This document shows, piece by piece, positions 8,731 through 17,723 of a stretch of DNA of 49,617 bases; position 1 is the first letter of the stretch, and each line of letters starts with the position of its first letter. The notes under the pieces are model-generated. The model ran no database searches and was not told the DNA's origin. It worked only from the letters and a program-made list of their open reading frames with translations. The DNA comes from Caldilineaceae bacterium bin5. Its GTDB lineage: Bacteria; Chloroflexota; Anaerolineae; Caldilineales; Caldilineaceae. Where the stretch lies: NCBI GenBank assembly GCA_002238445.1, contig MPML01000032.1, forward strand, positions 1 to 49,617, given 5' to 3'. A program made the position numbers and the translations under genes.

Positions 8731-9840
8731 ATGTCTGAGCATGTACGTGTGGGAGTCGTCAGCACAAGCTGGTGGGCGGACGCGATGTATCTACCTGCGT
8801 TGGACGCCCATCCGCGGGCCGATGTTGTCGCCGTTTGCGGCCGCAACAGGGAGCGAGCGGATACATTTGCCACTCGCTGGGATATCCCACAGGTTTACAC
8901 CGACGTAGATTCGATGATAAACAGCGGCGAGATCGATGCGCTGGTGGTGGCTTCCGGTCACGAGACCCATTACCCTATCACCATGCAGGCGTTGAACGCG
9001 GGACTGCACGTTCTGTGTGAGAAGCCGCTGGCGTTGAGCTACGGTCATGCGGCCGAGATGGCGGCGCTGGCCGTTGAGAAGAATCTAATACACTGTACGC
9101 CATTTACTTACAGGTTTATGCCAACGAACCGTTATATCAAGGAGTTGGTCAACGACGGGTATATCGGCAGACCTTATCATCTCAATCTGCGCTACTATAC
9201 CGGTTACGCGCGCGAGCCAGGTTACGGATGGAGGCATGACCGGGCGTTCTCGGCAACAGGCGTTCTGGGCAATATCGCATCGCACTTCTTCTATTTAGCA
9301 TACTGGTGGTTTGGCGAGGTTACCGAGGTGTTCTGCCTTGGGGGAGAGTTCGTCGATCGGCCGACTGTCACACCGGAGGGTAAGCCTTATGAGCGCACCG
9401 AAGACGCGGCCTATACGTTGTTGCGCTTTGCCAACGGGGCGCAGGGACTAGTGCAGGCTTCGGCTGTCTGCACTGAGGAGACCGACTTCGGCCAGCGGCA
9501 TGAGTTCGACCTGCACGGGGAGGGAGGTACGCTGCGCAGTGTGATCGATTGGGACAGTCGGCAGGATGTCGAAGGTACTCGGCGCGGCGAAGGGCCAACG
9601 CGGCCGCTCGAGATTCCGGAGCGAGTCTGGGGCGCGGCGCGGCGTGATACTGTGCATAACACGTATCGCGACGTCTTTCGCGTGGAGGACCATATGACCC
9701 GCGGCTGGATCAATGCGATTGCAGATGGACAACCTTTCAGTCCCAGTCTAGAGGACGGGGCTGTCGTACAGCGGATCATCGATGCGGCCGACCTGAGTGC
9801 ACGCGAGGGGCGCTGGGTCAGGCTGAAGGACATCAGCTAG
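8731..9840 (+). CDS. Gfo/Idh/MocA-family oxidoreductase
   Basis: A 369-residue paralog with the family lysine K98 in CEKPLA. The N-terminus reads VGVVSTSWWADA, so the glycine-rich dinucleotide loop is altered from the usual GxGxxG. The segment GNIASHFFYLAYWW replaces the usual Asp-x-x-x-His catalytic motif and keeps the histidine but not the aspartate. Activity or cofactor preference may therefore differ from IolG. The reading frame is open upstream to 8623, but that stretch overlaps the previous gene and is basic and low in homology, so ATG 8731 is chosen. It is 50 bases after one Gfo/Idh gene and 11 bases before the next. Confidence 0.85.
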   Translation: MSEHVRVGVVSTSWWADAMYLPALDAHPRADVVAVCGRNRERADTFATRWDIPQVYTDVDSMINSGEIDALVVASGHETHYPITMQALNAGLHVLCEKPLALSYGHAAEMAALAVEKNLIHCTPFTYRFMPTNRYIKELVNDGYIGRPYHLNLRYYTGYAREPGYGWRHDRAFSATGVLGNIASHFFYLAYWWFGEVTEVFCLGGEFVDRPTVTPEGKPYERTEDAAYTLLRFANGAQGLVQASAVCTEETDFGQRHEFDLHGEGGTLRSVIDWDSRQDVEGTRRGEGPTRPLEIPERVWGAARRDTVHNTYRDVFRVEDHMTRGWINAIADGQPFSPSLEDGAVVQRIIDAADLSAREGRWVRLKDIS

Positions 9841-9851
9841 AGGAGGCGGCG

Positions 9852-10871
9852 GTGGACCAGAAGGTCAGATTCGCGATCATTGGCGCGGGGCGGATTGGGC
9901 AGGTACATGCGGAAAACCTGACTCGACATGTCCAAGAGGCGAAGGTGGTCGCCATTGTTGATGTCATCCACGATGCCGCTAAGCAGACGGCGCAACGCTT
10001 CGGGATCGCGCACGCCAGCGGGGATCCAGAGGAAATCTTCAGCAGTAGGGAAATTGACGCAGTCGCCATCTGCTCTTCAACGGAGACACATTCCGAATAC
10101 ATCATCAGGGCGGCACGGGCGGGCAAACACGCGTTTTGCGAGAAGCCGATAGCGCTCGACCTGCCCGCGGTGGACGCGGCGCTGGCGGCGGTCAAAGAGA
10201 GTGGGACCAAGTTACAGATCGGCTTTAACCGCCGCTTTGACCCCAACTTCCGCGGCATTCGAGATGCGGTCCGCAGGGGCGAAATTGGCTCGCCTTACCT
10301 CGTGCAGATTACAAGCCGCGACCCGGAAGCTCCGCCGTTGAGCTACGTAAAGGGATCGGGCGGGCTCTTTCTGGATATGATGATTCACGACTTCGATATG
10401 ACGCGCTTCCTGCTTGATGACGAGGTGGAGGAGGTGTCAGCCACCGGCGCGGTTCGGGTTGATCCGGCTATCGGCGAAGCCGGGGATATCGACACTGCCG
10501 TGGTTACAGTGCGTTATCGTTGCGGAGCACTTGGGGTGATTACAAACTCGCGCCAGGCGGTCTACGGCGGGGACCAACGAGTAGAGGTTCTCGGCTCGCT
10601 TGGGTCGGTTTCGTGCGAAAATAACACTCCGGACCGGGTCATCAGGCAGACTGAAATGGGCGTGATACATCCCAAGCCTCTTTACTTCTTCCTCGAACGC
10701 TATCAGGTAGCTTACGCCGATGAATTGCGCTCGTTTATTCAGGCTATCCGTGACGACACAGAGGTCGAGGTGACGGGCAATGATGGGCGGGCACCGGTCG
10801 TTCTGGCCCTGGCGGCGGGATTGTCGTTTCGAGAGAAGCGCGCCGTATCGGTCAGCGAAGTCTCTGATTGA
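9852..10871 (+). CDS. iolG: Inositol 2-dehydrogenase-like (Gfo/Idh/MocA family)
   Basis: A 339-residue protein that looks most like IolG, which oxidises myo-inositol to scyllo-inosose with NAD. It has GAGRIGQVHAENL at the N-terminus, K98 in CEKPIALDL, GFNRRFDPNF near residue 120, and D175/H179 in DMMIHDFDMTRFLL, the expected catalytic pair. The start is GTG, five bases after a perfect AGGAGG, and the gene follows the preceding paralog by 11 bases, so translation is probably coupled. Together with iolD and iolA it supplies three of the standard inositol steps. A related sugar dehydrogenase cannot be excluded. Confidence 0.87.
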   Translation: MDQKVRFAIIGAGRIGQVHAENLTRHVQEAKVVAIVDVIHDAAKQTAQRFGIAHASGDPEEIFSSREIDAVAICSSTETHSEYIIRAARAGKHAFCEKPIALDLPAVDAALAAVKESGTKLQIGFNRRFDPNFRGIRDAVRRGEIGSPYLVQITSRDPEAPPLSYVKGSGGLFLDMMIHDFDMTRFLLDDEVEEVSATGAVRVDPAIGEAGDIDTAVVTVRYRCGALGVITNSRQAVYGGDQRVEVLGSLGSVSCENNTPDRVIRQTEMGVIHPKPLYFFLERYQVAYADELRSFIQAIRDDTEVEVTGNDGRAPVVLALAAGLSFREKRAVSVSEVSD

Positions 10872-11227
10872 GTAGGCGACCAGTGTCAACTTCACGGCCA
10901 GACTGCCCTTTATATTATAGGGGCCAAGGCCTTGAGCGGTTCTTGCTGTCTCCACACAGTGGCCGCTTTGGATTTGTTCGGCCAAGACATAGTCCTTCGC
11001 CTGTATTTCTTCACTCGCGACCACCAAGCTGCCCCATATACACGAGGTTGCGGCTCGCGCCCTCGCGGCGGGGTCTGTAGCACTTCCCCACTTTTCGACA
11101 TCCGATGACGGCCATGTGGTGACTGTGGTAGACTTAGGAGACGAGGTAGTTCTTCAGCCTGTCTCTACAATGTCTTTCGCCGGTCGTTACGCCGCGCGTA
11201 GAACCACAATTCTGGATTGCAAGCTTC
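10872..11227. other. Intergenic region with no recognised gene
   Basis: This 356-base stretch separates the dehydrogenase run from the large secreted protein. I see no reading frame with family features, no clear promoter and no stem-loop with a T-run. Any promoter for the downstream gene is not obvious by eye. Confidence 0.4.
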
Positions 11228-14200
11228 ATGAAACGCTTTTATTTGCATGTAGGAAATCTGCTGGCTCCATTGGTGGCTAGTATGTCTGCAATATGGGTGC
11301 GGCGAGGGCAGCGCTCTGTTCCGATGGCACAGCGGAGAGGCATTGGAGTGGATGACGAGCAACGTGCATTGAATCCTCGCAGGCCATGGATCGCCCTTCG
11401 CAGGATGGCTTCAGTTGTCGCAGTTGCCGTTGGCCTACTTTCAGTGCTGCTCTACGGCAGCGGCGCAATTGTACCTGTATTCGCACATGACGCGCGACAA
11501 GAGACGGAGGCCACAAGCGGCGGAACTGGCAACGTCATGGTCCGACAGGATGCGCCGACTTGGAGCCGAACGCAGTCTTTGGACCTTCAACAGGATTCGA
11601 CAACTGAAACTGTAACTGTAACTGAGACAGTTCCCTATACTAAGACGCCTTCGATCTCCGAGTTTGGGTTGGCCTTCGTGAATTCTGCGGAGTCGCACAG
11701 CGGTACGGGGCGCATCCAGCGCGGGCTGGACACGGGTGTAACGACTGATCGATTTCCAATCTACTGGGAGCAGGTCGAAAAGAGTATAGGCACGTATACG
11801 TGGACGAGCCAGGATACCGCTTTAAAGGCTAATGAGAGCCTGGGAATGGACACGCTGGCCATCCTTCTGGGTACGCCGCGCCAGTACCGTCTCGGAGGCC
11901 GGGCCGTGGGGGTGTCGCTGGGAGGGTCGTTTACGGAGGCGCCTGCCAACCAGGCCCCGCGTTCGGAAGGCTGTAGCCCGCAGGAGGCCGGGGGCGAGTG
12001 TATTGTAATCGAAGGACCCACCCTTTTTGGTGAACAGTCGGTCGAATCGGCGGGAGAAGGAGGGGAGAATACGGGCCAGCCTGACTCGCGTGCCCAGTCG
12101 GGTAGCTGCTTACGCAGCGAAGGGCCGCCGGCCCCATTTAACCTTTGGAACCCGATTTTTGCCAATGGCAGCGATGAACCTTCGGATGGAACGCGCATCA
12201 GCCCAACCAACCCGTGGGCGCGGTTTGTGGGGGCTGCGGTTGCCCGCTATATGCCTGGCGGGGACGCAGGCACAAACGTTCGCCATTGGGAAATCTGGAA
12301 TGAACCGGACCTGTGTCACTTCTGGTCCGGCACGCCCCAGGAGTTTGCCCGCCTTTTGAAGGTGGCATACATCGTCATTAAATGGGTCGACCCCGAGGCC
12401 TATGTCGTATTTGGCGGCCTGGCCCACTTTGCCAACGGGCAGTGGCTCTTTGATATGTTGGACGCCTTGCATACTGATGCGCTGAGCGAAAAATATGACG
12501 GCTTCTTTGACGCGGCCGGCTCACATCACTATTCCCTTTCGTACGTAGGTTATCAGTACACCAGCAAAGTACGCGGCGCATTAGATGACCGCGGTTGGTC
12601 GGACAAGCCGATTTGGATAACTGAGAGCGGTGTGCCGGTCTGCAACGATTTCCCCGGGCCGAACTGCCCCAGCCCGTGGCGGGCTTCGGCGACAGAGCAG
12701 GCTTCATATGTCTGGCAGAATATCGCGTATACGAGGCTGGCAGGCGGTGGGCCGATTTTCCACTTTATGCTGCATGATGACTGCGGGAACGTGGTTGCTG
12801 TCAATTCGCCCGACGGTTTTGGGCTGGCCAAGAACGAAAGCTCAAGCTTCTGCTCCCCGTCCAACGCCGAGACCAGGCTGGCCTATTCGGCCTTCAAGTT
12901 GGCAAATCAGCACCTGACAGGTACGGATGTCTCGTGGGCAGACATCGAGCGTTTTCGCGTGCGGCGGGTTGCTTTTTATCACCCCGAGACGAAGGAGCGC
13001 CGGTTGCTGGCTTGGGCACTCACGTCGCAAGCTCAGACGGGTAGCATCCCAGCGACTGGGACGAAAGCCCGTCTCATCAAGATGGACGGTACCGAAACGG
13101 AGCTGACGCCGACGAACGGCTACTACGAGGTCGGACTGGCCGGCGCCACCAATGCTAATTGGCCTGACGGCCAGGGCGGCTACGGAATGGGTATTTTTGG
13201 CGAGCCGGTCTTGTTGATTGAAGAGGACACTTTGGCTCCCACTGCCTCGATATTGAACCTGCCCGCCTACTCCTCGGCAAACTTCACAGTGAACTGGTTG
13301 GTGAGAGACTGGGGCTCCGGTGTGATTTCGACAACTGTCTATGTCAAAGTGGGGGATGGAGAATGGCAGTCGTGGCAGGCAGACGCGGAGGCGTACGGCG
13401 CGGCAGTTTACAACGGAGAGGTTGGGACGCGCTATAGCTTCAGAATTGAGGCTGAGGATTTGCTGGGGTACAAGCTGGAGACGGACACAGCACTGGCTGA
13501 AACAACGGTACTTACCAACAGCGCGGTTACCGGCAGAGTGATAAATCCGGCGGGGGAGAACGCGGTAGGGGTAACAGTGCAGATCGGCGATACCACGACA
13601 ACCACCGACGCCAGCGGCCAGTTCACGACGACCGTGCCGATCGGAAGCTGGAACATTTCGGTGAACAGTCAGCTGCTGATCCGCAGGCGGGATTTCGGAT
13701 CGACTGAGAGCCTGGCTTTGCTCTACTCGCCGGGCACGAATGCGGTGACGAATGGGGACTTTGAGAGCGATTTCAGCGGCTGGACTAAGTCCGGGAGCTC
13801 AACCTCGGCGATCGAAGCGCAGGCTGGCACATCAGACCACGCGTTGCGGCTAGCCAGCGGCTTCGTGCCCAATGCAGGTGTTCCGGGAACAGAGGGAAGC
13901 GAAGGAGGCAATAGTACGGTTTCTCAGCGTCTTACGGTGCCGACGGGCCGGCCTTACCTGGCCTTTGCCTACAGGGTGGAGACTTCGGAACCACTGACGG
14001 GCACGGATTCGTTCGAAGTGATTGCGGTGGAGGATGGCCAGCCGGCCAATTATATGTTGGTCCAGCGGCAGAGCAGTGGTTGGCAGTATCGCTCGTTTGA
14101 CTTGGGACAGTATGCGGGGAAGGAGATTACGTTGATTCTCAATGTTTATGAAACGTCCCCGAACCGGCGCACGAGCGCGCTTATCGATTTGATTACGCTT

Positions 14201-14365
14201 AGCGATGTACCTGCGCAGAACCTGCAGAGCAGCGGACCTGCGGCCAGGCCGCGGCCGGCCGACGTGCCGGCGCCAAGTGAAACGGGTGGATCAGGAGGGC
14301 AAGAGGGTAGTACGATAATTGGTTACAGGGTTTATCTTCCGGTCGTCCTAAACTTGAGTGAATAG
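11228..14365 (+). CDS. Large secreted glycosidase-like protein (GH39/GH5-type barrel with accessory domains)
   Basis: A 1045-residue extracytoplasmic protein. A hydrophobic segment at about residues 60-86 after RR-rich sequence acts as signal or anchor. The start may be later, since ATG 11405 opens at MASVVAVAVG. A threonine/valine-rich linker follows. A clan A glycosidase-like barrel shows the acid/base glutamate E359 in IWNEPD and a nucleophile candidate E466 in WITESGVP. After it come an Ig-like region, a carboxypeptidase-regulatory-like domain at about 767-815, and a NGDFESDFSGW lectin-like domain from about 843. The C-terminus ends YRVYLPVVLNLSE, a tail I recall from many Chloroflexi exported proteins. 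It probably cleaves a polysaccharide outside the cell. The substrate is unknown. Confidence 0.82.
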   Translation: MKRFYLHVGNLLAPLVASMSAIWVRRGQRSVPMAQRRGIGVDDEQRALNPRRPWIALRRMASVVAVAVGLLSVLLYGSGAIVPVFAHDARQETEATSGGTGNVMVRQDAPTWSRTQSLDLQQDSTTETVTVTETVPYTKTPSISEFGLAFVNSAESHSGTGRIQRGLDTGVTTDRFPIYWEQVEKSIGTYTWTSQDTALKANESLGMDTLAILLGTPRQYRLGGRAVGVSLGGSFTEAPANQAPRSEGCSPQEAGGECIVIEGPTLFGEQSVESAGEGGENTGQPDSRAQSGSCLRSEGPPAPFNLWNPIFANGSDEPSDGTRISPTNPWARFVGAAVARYMPGGDAGTNVRHWEIWNEPDLCHFWSGTPQEFARLLKVAYIVIKWVDPEAYVVFGGLAHFANGQWLFDMLDALHTDALSEKYDGFFDAAGSHHYSLSYVGYQYTSKVRGALDDRGWSDKPIWITESGVPVCNDFPGPNCPSPWRASATEQASYVWQNIAYTRLAGGGPIFHFMLHDDCGNVVAVNSPDGFGLAKNESSSFCSPSNAETRLAYSAFKLANQHLTGTDVSWADIERFRVRRVAFYHPETKERRLLAWALTSQAQTGSIPATGTKARLIKMDGTETELTPTNGYYEVGLAGATNANWPDGQGGYGMGIFGEPVLLIEEDTLAPTASILNLPAYSSANFTVNWLVRDWGSGVISTTVYVKVGDGEWQSWQADAEAYGAAVYNGEVGTRYSFRIEAEDLLGYKLETDTALAETTVLTNSAVTGRVINPAGENAVGVTVQIGDTTTTTDASGQFTTTVPIGSWNISVNSQLLIRRRDFGSTESLALLYSPGTNAVTNGDFESDFSGWTKSGSSTSAIEAQAGTSDHALRLASGFVPNAGVPGTEGSEGGNSTVSQRLTVPTGRPYLAFAYRVETSEPLTGTDSFEVIAVEDGQPANYMLVQRQSSGWQYRSFDLGQYAGKEITLILNVYETSPNRRTSALIDLITLSDVPAQNLQSSGPAARPRPADVPAPSETGGSGGQEGSTIIGYRVYLPVVLNLSE

Positions 14366-14383
14366 TGGTAGGAAGTTCGCACT

Positions 14384-14761
14384 TCAATGGCCTTCGTCCA
14401 GGCCGACATGTTCTTCCGCGGCGGAGAGTTCCCGCCACAGGAACCAGGCGCCGGCGCGACGTTGTCCCTTGGGTGCGCGGTCATAGTAGATATCGAAGAG
14501 CCGGCCTTCCTCCGTACGGACGCGAAAGTAGGCCCTTCCCTGACCCCAAGAGCCCTGGGTACTACCGCTGCGCACAGAGTAGGGAGGACGTCCGCCTTGG
14601 GTTCGAATCTCCGGCTTGCCGTAGCGATGCCAGTTGGCCAGCATCTCTGTCACTCTATGCGACTTGCCCCGCCATTTGAAGGAATCCGGCGCGGGCGGCT
14701 TTTTTTCGAGCGAAAAGCCGTCCGGCAAGGTTACAGTGATTTCGCGGCCAATGAATTCCAT
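14384..14761 (-). CDS. DUF6504-like small protein
   Basis: A 125-residue soluble protein with SFKWRGKSHRVTEMLANW in the first half and AYFRVRTEEGRLFDIYYDR then GAWFLWREL in the second. This order (a WRGxxYxV-type strand, a helix, then a VxxxxGxxFDLxxD strand) matches my memory of DUF6504, a domain often found near imuB/dnaE2 translesion genes in other phyla. No such gene is here. It follows the MFS transporter by 21 bases on the same strand, so the two may be co-transcribed. It ends 18 bases from the convergent secreted glycosidase gene. Function unknown. Confidence 0.66.
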   Translation of the reverse strand: MEFIGREITVTLPDGFSLEKKPPAPDSFKWRGKSHRVTEMLANWHRYGKPEIRTQGGRPPYSVRSGSTQGSWGQGRAYFRVRTEEGRLFDIYYDRAPKGQRRAGAWFLWRELSAAEEHVGLDEGH

Positions 14762-14782
14762 AGGATTCAGACTCGAAGCCGG

Positions 14783-16141
14783 TCAAGCCCGGCTCATTGC
14801 GCTCTCTTCGACAGGCTTCTGGCGGGCAAGGCGGAGGTCGAGCGCGACCAGATTGGACACGGTGACAACTACAAGCAGTGCCGCTACGCCGTAAACTGGA
14901 GCAAATCCCACCGCTGAAACGAGCGAGAATGCAAACAACGGACCAACGGCAGAACCGAGGTCCGATGCGGTGGCGTAAGCACCTACGAACAGTTGGGGCT
15001 GAGGCGTTACCAGAGCTGCCTGGTTGGCGTAGGTGTCGAGAATAACATTGACGCCGGTGCTGATAATAAGCACAGCTAGCAGAGCCACTATCGACAGGCT
15101 GTTCGGAATCGCGAGCATCGCCGTAAGCCCAAGGCAAAGCAGAGCCACCAGCACAATAGTCAACCGTATGCGCCCGATCCAATCTGACAGCGCGCCCATA
15201 ACCGCGCCGAGAAAGAGGTCGGAGAACCAGCGGGTTCCAAGCACGATGCCGGCCATCGCACCTACCTCCAGGCCCAATGGCAATTCGCCAGATCCACTCC
15301 CGAAATTTTCGGCAAGGAAAACTGACGCGGTGGCAACCAGGCTTGAGTTGAGGAGCAGTTTGAAGAAACCGACCAGCAGAACTGAACGCTGCAACGGGTC
15401 GGTTAGTGCACCCTTCCAACCTTGAAGAACTTTCGGACCCTTTGTCGGCGGCTCCTCCGCGGCCTCCGGACCGGCGGCATGACTATCTGTCGAGGGATCT
15501 GAGCGTTGGTCCTTGGAATCTGGAGACGCGCTGGCAGGCCAGGATAGGCCGAGTGCTATAGGGATGGCAAGCGCCGACAGTCCTACAATTGACCATATGG
15601 TTACATGATAGCCGTAGTGATCGAAGAGGAAGCCGCCCAGAACTGCGCTGACCGCGCTTCCCCCGCGAACGACACCCCACATCATCCCCATGAGTCGACC
15701 CGCGTCTGTATCGCTGCCGGTCCAGATCGATTGAAAGGTGCCCTGCCGCAGGCCGGACCAGCTGATTCCCCACCCCATTCGTGCGATTAGAAAGACTGTG
15801 AATCCCCAGCCCAGCCCATAGGCAGATGTTGTCAGGACGCCCAGAATCGTCGAATAGAGGAAGGCGCGATATGGTCCAAAGCGAGCGAACAGCGCGCTGA
15901 ACCAGGTATTTGAGAAGAGGCGGATGAGCCGGTTGGCGCTGAGCAGCATCCCGACATGTCTGGGAGAAAGCCCGAGACTGCCAGCAGCTAGCGGGAGGAT
16001 GGCGTACAGAAGCGAATCGCCCATAATTGCGAAAGCGACCGATCCTGAGACTGCAAGTACCAGAGCAGTGGGTGACGGACCGTAGTTTAGGGGACTAGTG
16101 GACGGTGATTCGGAACTTTTATTTTGCTCAGGCTGGGACAT
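14783..16141 (-). CDS. MFS-family transporter
   Basis: A 452-residue integral membrane protein with roughly twelve hydrophobic segments in two blocks separated by a charged loop at about residues 205-245 (rich in S, D, E and P). The first half carries RLIRLFSNTWFSALFARFGPYR, the loop 2-3 region of the major facilitator superfamily, and a similar DWIGR stretch appears in the second half. It probably exports or imports a small organic solute by proton coupling. Nothing in the sequence fixes the substrate. It is divergent from the HpaI aldolase gene at 16546 and heads a two-gene unit with the DUF6504-like gene. Confidence 0.85.
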   Translation of the reverse strand: MSQPEQNKSSESPSTSPLNYGPSPTALVLAVSGSVAFAIMGDSLLYAILPLAAGSLGLSPRHVGMLLSANRLIRLFSNTWFSALFARFGPYRAFLYSTILGVLTTSAYGLGWGFTVFLIARMGWGISWSGLRQGTFQSIWTGSDTDAGRLMGMMWGVVRGGSAVSAVLGGFLFDHYGYHVTIWSIVGLSALAIPIALGLSWPASASPDSKDQRSDPSTDSHAAGPEAAEEPPTKGPKVLQGWKGALTDPLQRSVLLVGFFKLLLNSSLVATASVFLAENFGSGSGELPLGLEVGAMAGIVLGTRWFSDLFLGAVMGALSDWIGRIRLTIVLVALLCLGLTAMLAIPNSLSIVALLAVLIISTGVNVILDTYANQAALVTPQPQLFVGAYATASDLGSAVGPLFAFSLVSAVGFAPVYGVAALLVVVTVSNLVALDLRLARQKPVEESAMSRA

Positions 16142-16378
16142 GGCAGTTGCAGGAATCGCAGTAGCTTGCGGTCAGGATCTCTACTGGAGTCGTTCTGTTT
16201 TAGTTGGGGCATGCCGGTCCGAGCCATTGTATCATACTACGGCGATATTAAGTCCACAGTGGTCATGATGAGGCAGTACATGCCTGGTCCTTGCTCTTTG
16301 GCTCTGACGAAATCGATTCAAGCGCTCCGTCATTCGAGAAATGGGGGCCAATAAGAAATGTGTAGGTAGGGGACTCTT
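16142..16378. other. Divergent intergenic region, upstream half
   Basis: No gene is supported. It should contain the minus-strand promoter for the MFS gene. A TACAAT-like -10 on the minus strand near 16230 is possible, but its -35 is poor, so I do not annotate it as a promoter. Confidence 0.4.
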
Positions 16379-16407
16379 TTGACATAGAGTGCATCTGCAG
16401 ATACTAT
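16379..16407 (+). promoter_or_regulatory. Near-consensus sigma-70 promoter for the HpaI-type aldolase gene
   Basis: A perfect -35 box TTGACA (16379-16384), a 17-base spacer and a -10 box TACTAT (16402-16407). Transcription would begin near 16414, giving a leader of about 130 bases before the ATG at 16546. The leader has only a weak GAGG/CCTC hairpin at about 16426-16438. Confidence 0.75.
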
Positions 16408-16545
16408 CGGGATAGGAGGTCAGTCCTCATTCCTTGCAATTGCCTTAGCTTCTCTGCGGTGTCAAGACACTCCATGTTCACTGTTGTTTTTGCCGATTGA
16501 CGCGTACCTGCGCGGCTCCAAAATTGTTAGTCCAGGGGGAACAAT

Positions 16546-17310
16546 ATGATTTCAAACAGTGCCAAACAGAAAATGCAATCCGGCCAGCCCGCCTTCGGAT
16601 TCGCGCTGGGGATGGGGTCGCCGCTCAATGCTGAACTCATCAGCAGGAGCGGGATCGACTTTGTGATGATTGATCGGCAGCATGGCTCGTGGGGAGAAGA
16701 CAGTGCGATCGCGGCGCTGGTGGCCATCTTTGGGAGTTCCGCAATTCCTATGGCGCGCGTGGCCCGCAACGACTACACATTCATCGGTCGATTGCTGGAC
16801 GAAGGTGTGATGGGGATGATAGTTCCCATGGTCGATACACCGGAGCAGGCTCGCTCCGCGGCCGAGTCCTGCCTGCTACCGCCCGAGGGTCAGCGCTCGT
16901 GGGGTTGGGGACGCGCCAAGTTGTATGGCGCCGACTATGCCGAGAGGATAAACGAGGAGTTGTTCGTGGCCGTGCAGTTGGAAAGCGCTGAAGCGGTAAG
17001 AAACGCAGAGGCGATTCTTAGTACGCCGGGCATAGACGGCTGCTGGACAGGGCCGAGCGACCTGTCGCTTTCACTGGGATTTCATCCGTCGGAGATGGAC
17101 GACCGGGAGGAGCATGCACGGGCGCTTGAAGCGATCCTGGAGGCGTGCAAAAACACGGGCAAGATTCCAGGCATTGCAGGGCGCAGTGTGGATGACGCGC
17201 TGCACAGAGCCAGCCAAGGCTTCCGTTTTATCGTCGCCACAAGCGACGGGGGCTTGCTGGAATCGGGAGCCTCAAGCGCTGTCTCGCGCCTTGCCACATT
17301 TGCAGGGTAA
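16546..17310 (+). CDS. HpcH/HpaI-family aldolase
   Basis: A 254-residue class II pyruvate aldolase. The catalytic histidine is H46 in DRQHGSW, the pyruvate-binding arginine R71 is in MARVAR, and the metal ligands are E146 in VQLES and D172 in TGPSDLS. All four positions of the HpaI family are therefore kept. Such enzymes split 4-hydroxy-2-oxo acids into pyruvate and an aldehyde, in aromatic or sugar-acid breakdown. The gene has its own strong promoter and is followed by repeat copy C, so it seems to be a single-gene unit. A link to the carbohydrate genes upstream is plausible but not shown. Confidence 0.9.
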   Translation: MISNSAKQKMQSGQPAFGFALGMGSPLNAELISRSGIDFVMIDRQHGSWGEDSAIAALVAIFGSSAIPMARVARNDYTFIGRLLDEGVMGMIVPMVDTPEQARSAAESCLLPPEGQRSWGWGRAKLYGADYAERINEELFVAVQLESAEAVRNAEAILSTPGIDGCWTGPSDLSLSLGFHPSEMDDREEHARALEAILEACKNTGKIPGIAGRSVDDALHRASQGFRFIVATSDGGLLESGASSAVSRLATFAG

Positions 17311-17357
17311 CGCCAGGTCGCGGACCGGCGAGAGTGCGAGCCATCTGAATCGTAGCT

Positions 17358-17556
17358 ACTAAGCCACAGTCGCTAACCAGCCAGTTATCCTTGGAACCAT
17401 TCGGGCTCTTGGTGACGCAACTGGTGTGCAGCCGCGGCCATGCTCGCCAGTCGACACGTTGCGATGAAGACACATGGTCGGTGAGGGATGGTTTTGGAGG
17501 GGGGCGTTGCGGGGGCGCAGCCCCTGCACAAGGGAGGGCCGAAGGCCCGACCGCCC
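17358..17556 (+). repeat. Copy C of the palindromic repeat with long 5' arm
   Basis: The core at 17476-17556 runs from GGTCGG to CCGACCGCCC and holds both hairpins (loop GAA in the second). Upstream, 17358-17475 is similar to the sequence before copy D, starting at ACTAAGCCACAG and including GGTGACGCAACTGGTGTGC. The full unit is therefore about 200 bases, with a diverging 5' arm and a highly conserved 3' core. It fills most of the gap between the aldolase and the flavoprotein gene. The remainder of that gap (17557-17723) shows no gene. Confidence 0.9.
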
Positions 17557-17723
17557 AAAATACAACAATGAGGGGCGAAAGAACACCTTTGCTCCCCTCG
17601 TTCAGGTTTGCGAATCAGTTGCGGCTGCGTAGTAACTCTGAATCTACGAATGCGTTGGGAGTAGGCGAACGGCTTATGGTGCCGCCGCTCCTGATGGAAA
17701 GGGATGTTGAAAGGAGCAGATTG

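Noticed and set aside
17391..17723. N-terminal extension of the sarcosine oxidase-like gene through repeat copy C
   Set aside because: A good ribosome site and the family N-terminus place the start at 17724. The extension only translates the repeat.
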